This document shows, piece after piece, positions 63,416 to 64,000 of a stretch of 64,000 nt of DNA; the stretch's first letter is position 1; every line of letters begins with the position of its first letter. The DNA is from Dasyornis broadbenti. Taxonomy: Eukaryota > Chordata > Aves > Passeriformes > Dasyornithidae. The notes under the pieces were generated by a model. That model was not told the origin of the DNA. It did not search any database and was given only the letters and a program-made list of their open reading frames with translations. A program made the translations under genes and the position numbers. The stretch covers positions 448,124 through 512,123 of the forward strand of contig VZRN01000756.1 in NCBI GenBank assembly GCA_013397935.1, read 5' to 3'.

Positions 63416-63815
63416 TCTCCTTGTTTTAGTCCTTCTTTGGCAAAAGTGAAATATTTCAGGTATGGTACTAGCTGACTTATTTTGCTATTGCAGCTTTCTT
63501 TCTGCAGAAAATGTTCTGTTAATGCTTCTGTAGAAAAATTTGTTCTGTAATAAAATGACCATTTATTGACTAAGAAGGTAAAAAAAGATTGTAAGACTCC
63601 TTATAAACAATTTATTTTAATTTTGAATTTGAGATGTAAAGAATAAATATTTGAAGAATTGATGAATTGAAAACCTTGGAAGTGTGGTATAGCTGATACT
63701 ATACTTGGGTTTTGCACTTGTTAACAGTACATAAGGGGCTGCCTTGCAAGAAGCTTTGTTGAAATCAATGGTGATATTTTTCTATTTAAAAGATGAACAA
63801 ACTAGCTGGGTTTGG

Positions 63816-63837
63816 TTTTTTTTTTTTTTTTTTTTTT
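63816..63837. repeat. Poly(T) tract, 22 bases
   Basis: Uninterrupted T run. It may be the reversed A-tail of a small retrocopy, but no target duplication is seen. Confidence 0.8.
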
Positions 63838-63976
63838 GGCAATATAAATAAACCTAGTTACTTTATCTTTAAAGAGGAAATTAAAATACAGAGAGCTTTG
63901 CTAGCAGCAGAAATAAAATGCAGATTTGAAGCCTTGATTTGTAAGGTTTTTCTCTGCAACTAGAAGAACTCTTTAG

Positions 63977-63993
63977 TAATAATAATAATAATA
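63977..63993. repeat. (AAT)n microsatellite at window end
   Basis: Five to six AAT repeats, then AACAACAT. The array may be cut by the window edge. Confidence 0.85.
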
Positions 63994-64000
63994 ACAACAT

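Larger units (their letters stand above)
57100..63999 (+). other. Probable first intron of the 56-kb gene, no exon recognised
   Basis: T-rich on +, with simple tracts: T20 at 57386-57405, a C- and T-rich tract at 59790-59870, a T/G-rich tract at about 61550-61660, and T22 at 63816-63837. No coding exon, RNA gene or clear mobile element was identified. Confidence 0.5.

Noticed and set aside
1..64000. tRNA, rRNA, snRNA genes and CRISPR arrays
   Set aside because: No cloverleaf with A and B boxes, no conserved RNA signatures and no regularly spaced repeats were seen.

Overview
The window looks like avian nuclear DNA. It carries two recognisable vertebrate protein-coding genes split into small exons with GT/AG introns, several CR1 LINE fragments (the usual LINE of birds and reptiles), LTR-type repeats, and two CpG-island promoters in an otherwise AT-rich background. 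There are no bacterial operons, CRISPR arrays or convincing RNA genes. The avian call is inference; the species cannot be read from the sequence.

Layout. From 1 to about 4290 there are two retroviral-type LTR fragments (about 1-400 on +, and about 892-1321 on -) followed by sequence with no recognised gene. From 4294 to 17019 on + lie thirteen consecutive coding exons of TMEM62, a membrane protein with a lumenal or extracellular metallophosphoesterase domain. They join in phase into 583 codons plus a stop. Exon 1, with the start codon and signal anchor, was not found and is probably upstream of the window. A sense-oriented, internally deleted CR1 sits in one of its introns (about 10990-11890). 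From 17020 to about 26000 is the convergent intergenic space, with a degraded retroelement-like patch (19.4-20.6 kb) and three related LTR fragments (22.2-25.8 kb).

From 40310 down to about 25930 on - lies PTGR2 (prostaglandin reductase 2). It has a non-coding first exon in a CpG island and nine coding exons that join without a break into a 347-residue protein. TMEM62 and PTGR2 are therefore tail to tail. An antisense CR1 3' end starts about 110 bp upstream of the PTGR2 first exon. From 41.2 to 56 kb I see no gene, only a second antisense CR1, a GC-rich but CpG-poor block and small tandem repeats. At about 56.0-57.1 kb a strong CpG island contains two good splice donors on +. It is probably the 5' end of a + strand gene divergent from PTGR2, and by human synteny (MIDEAS/ELMSAN1 is head to head with PTGR2) MIDEAS is the best guess. 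The rest of the window would be its first intron.

The two identified genes are not obviously functionally linked: TMEM62 is a poorly characterised membrane protein, and PTGR2 is a cytosolic NADPH-dependent enzyme that reduces 15-keto-prostaglandins. I found no new enzymatic or defence system. The points most worth checking are the gene juxtaposition, an LTR promoter with a splice donor upstream of TMEM62, a recursive-splice-like PTGR2 exon start, apparent strand-composition switches at gene boundaries, and several perfect inverted repeats.
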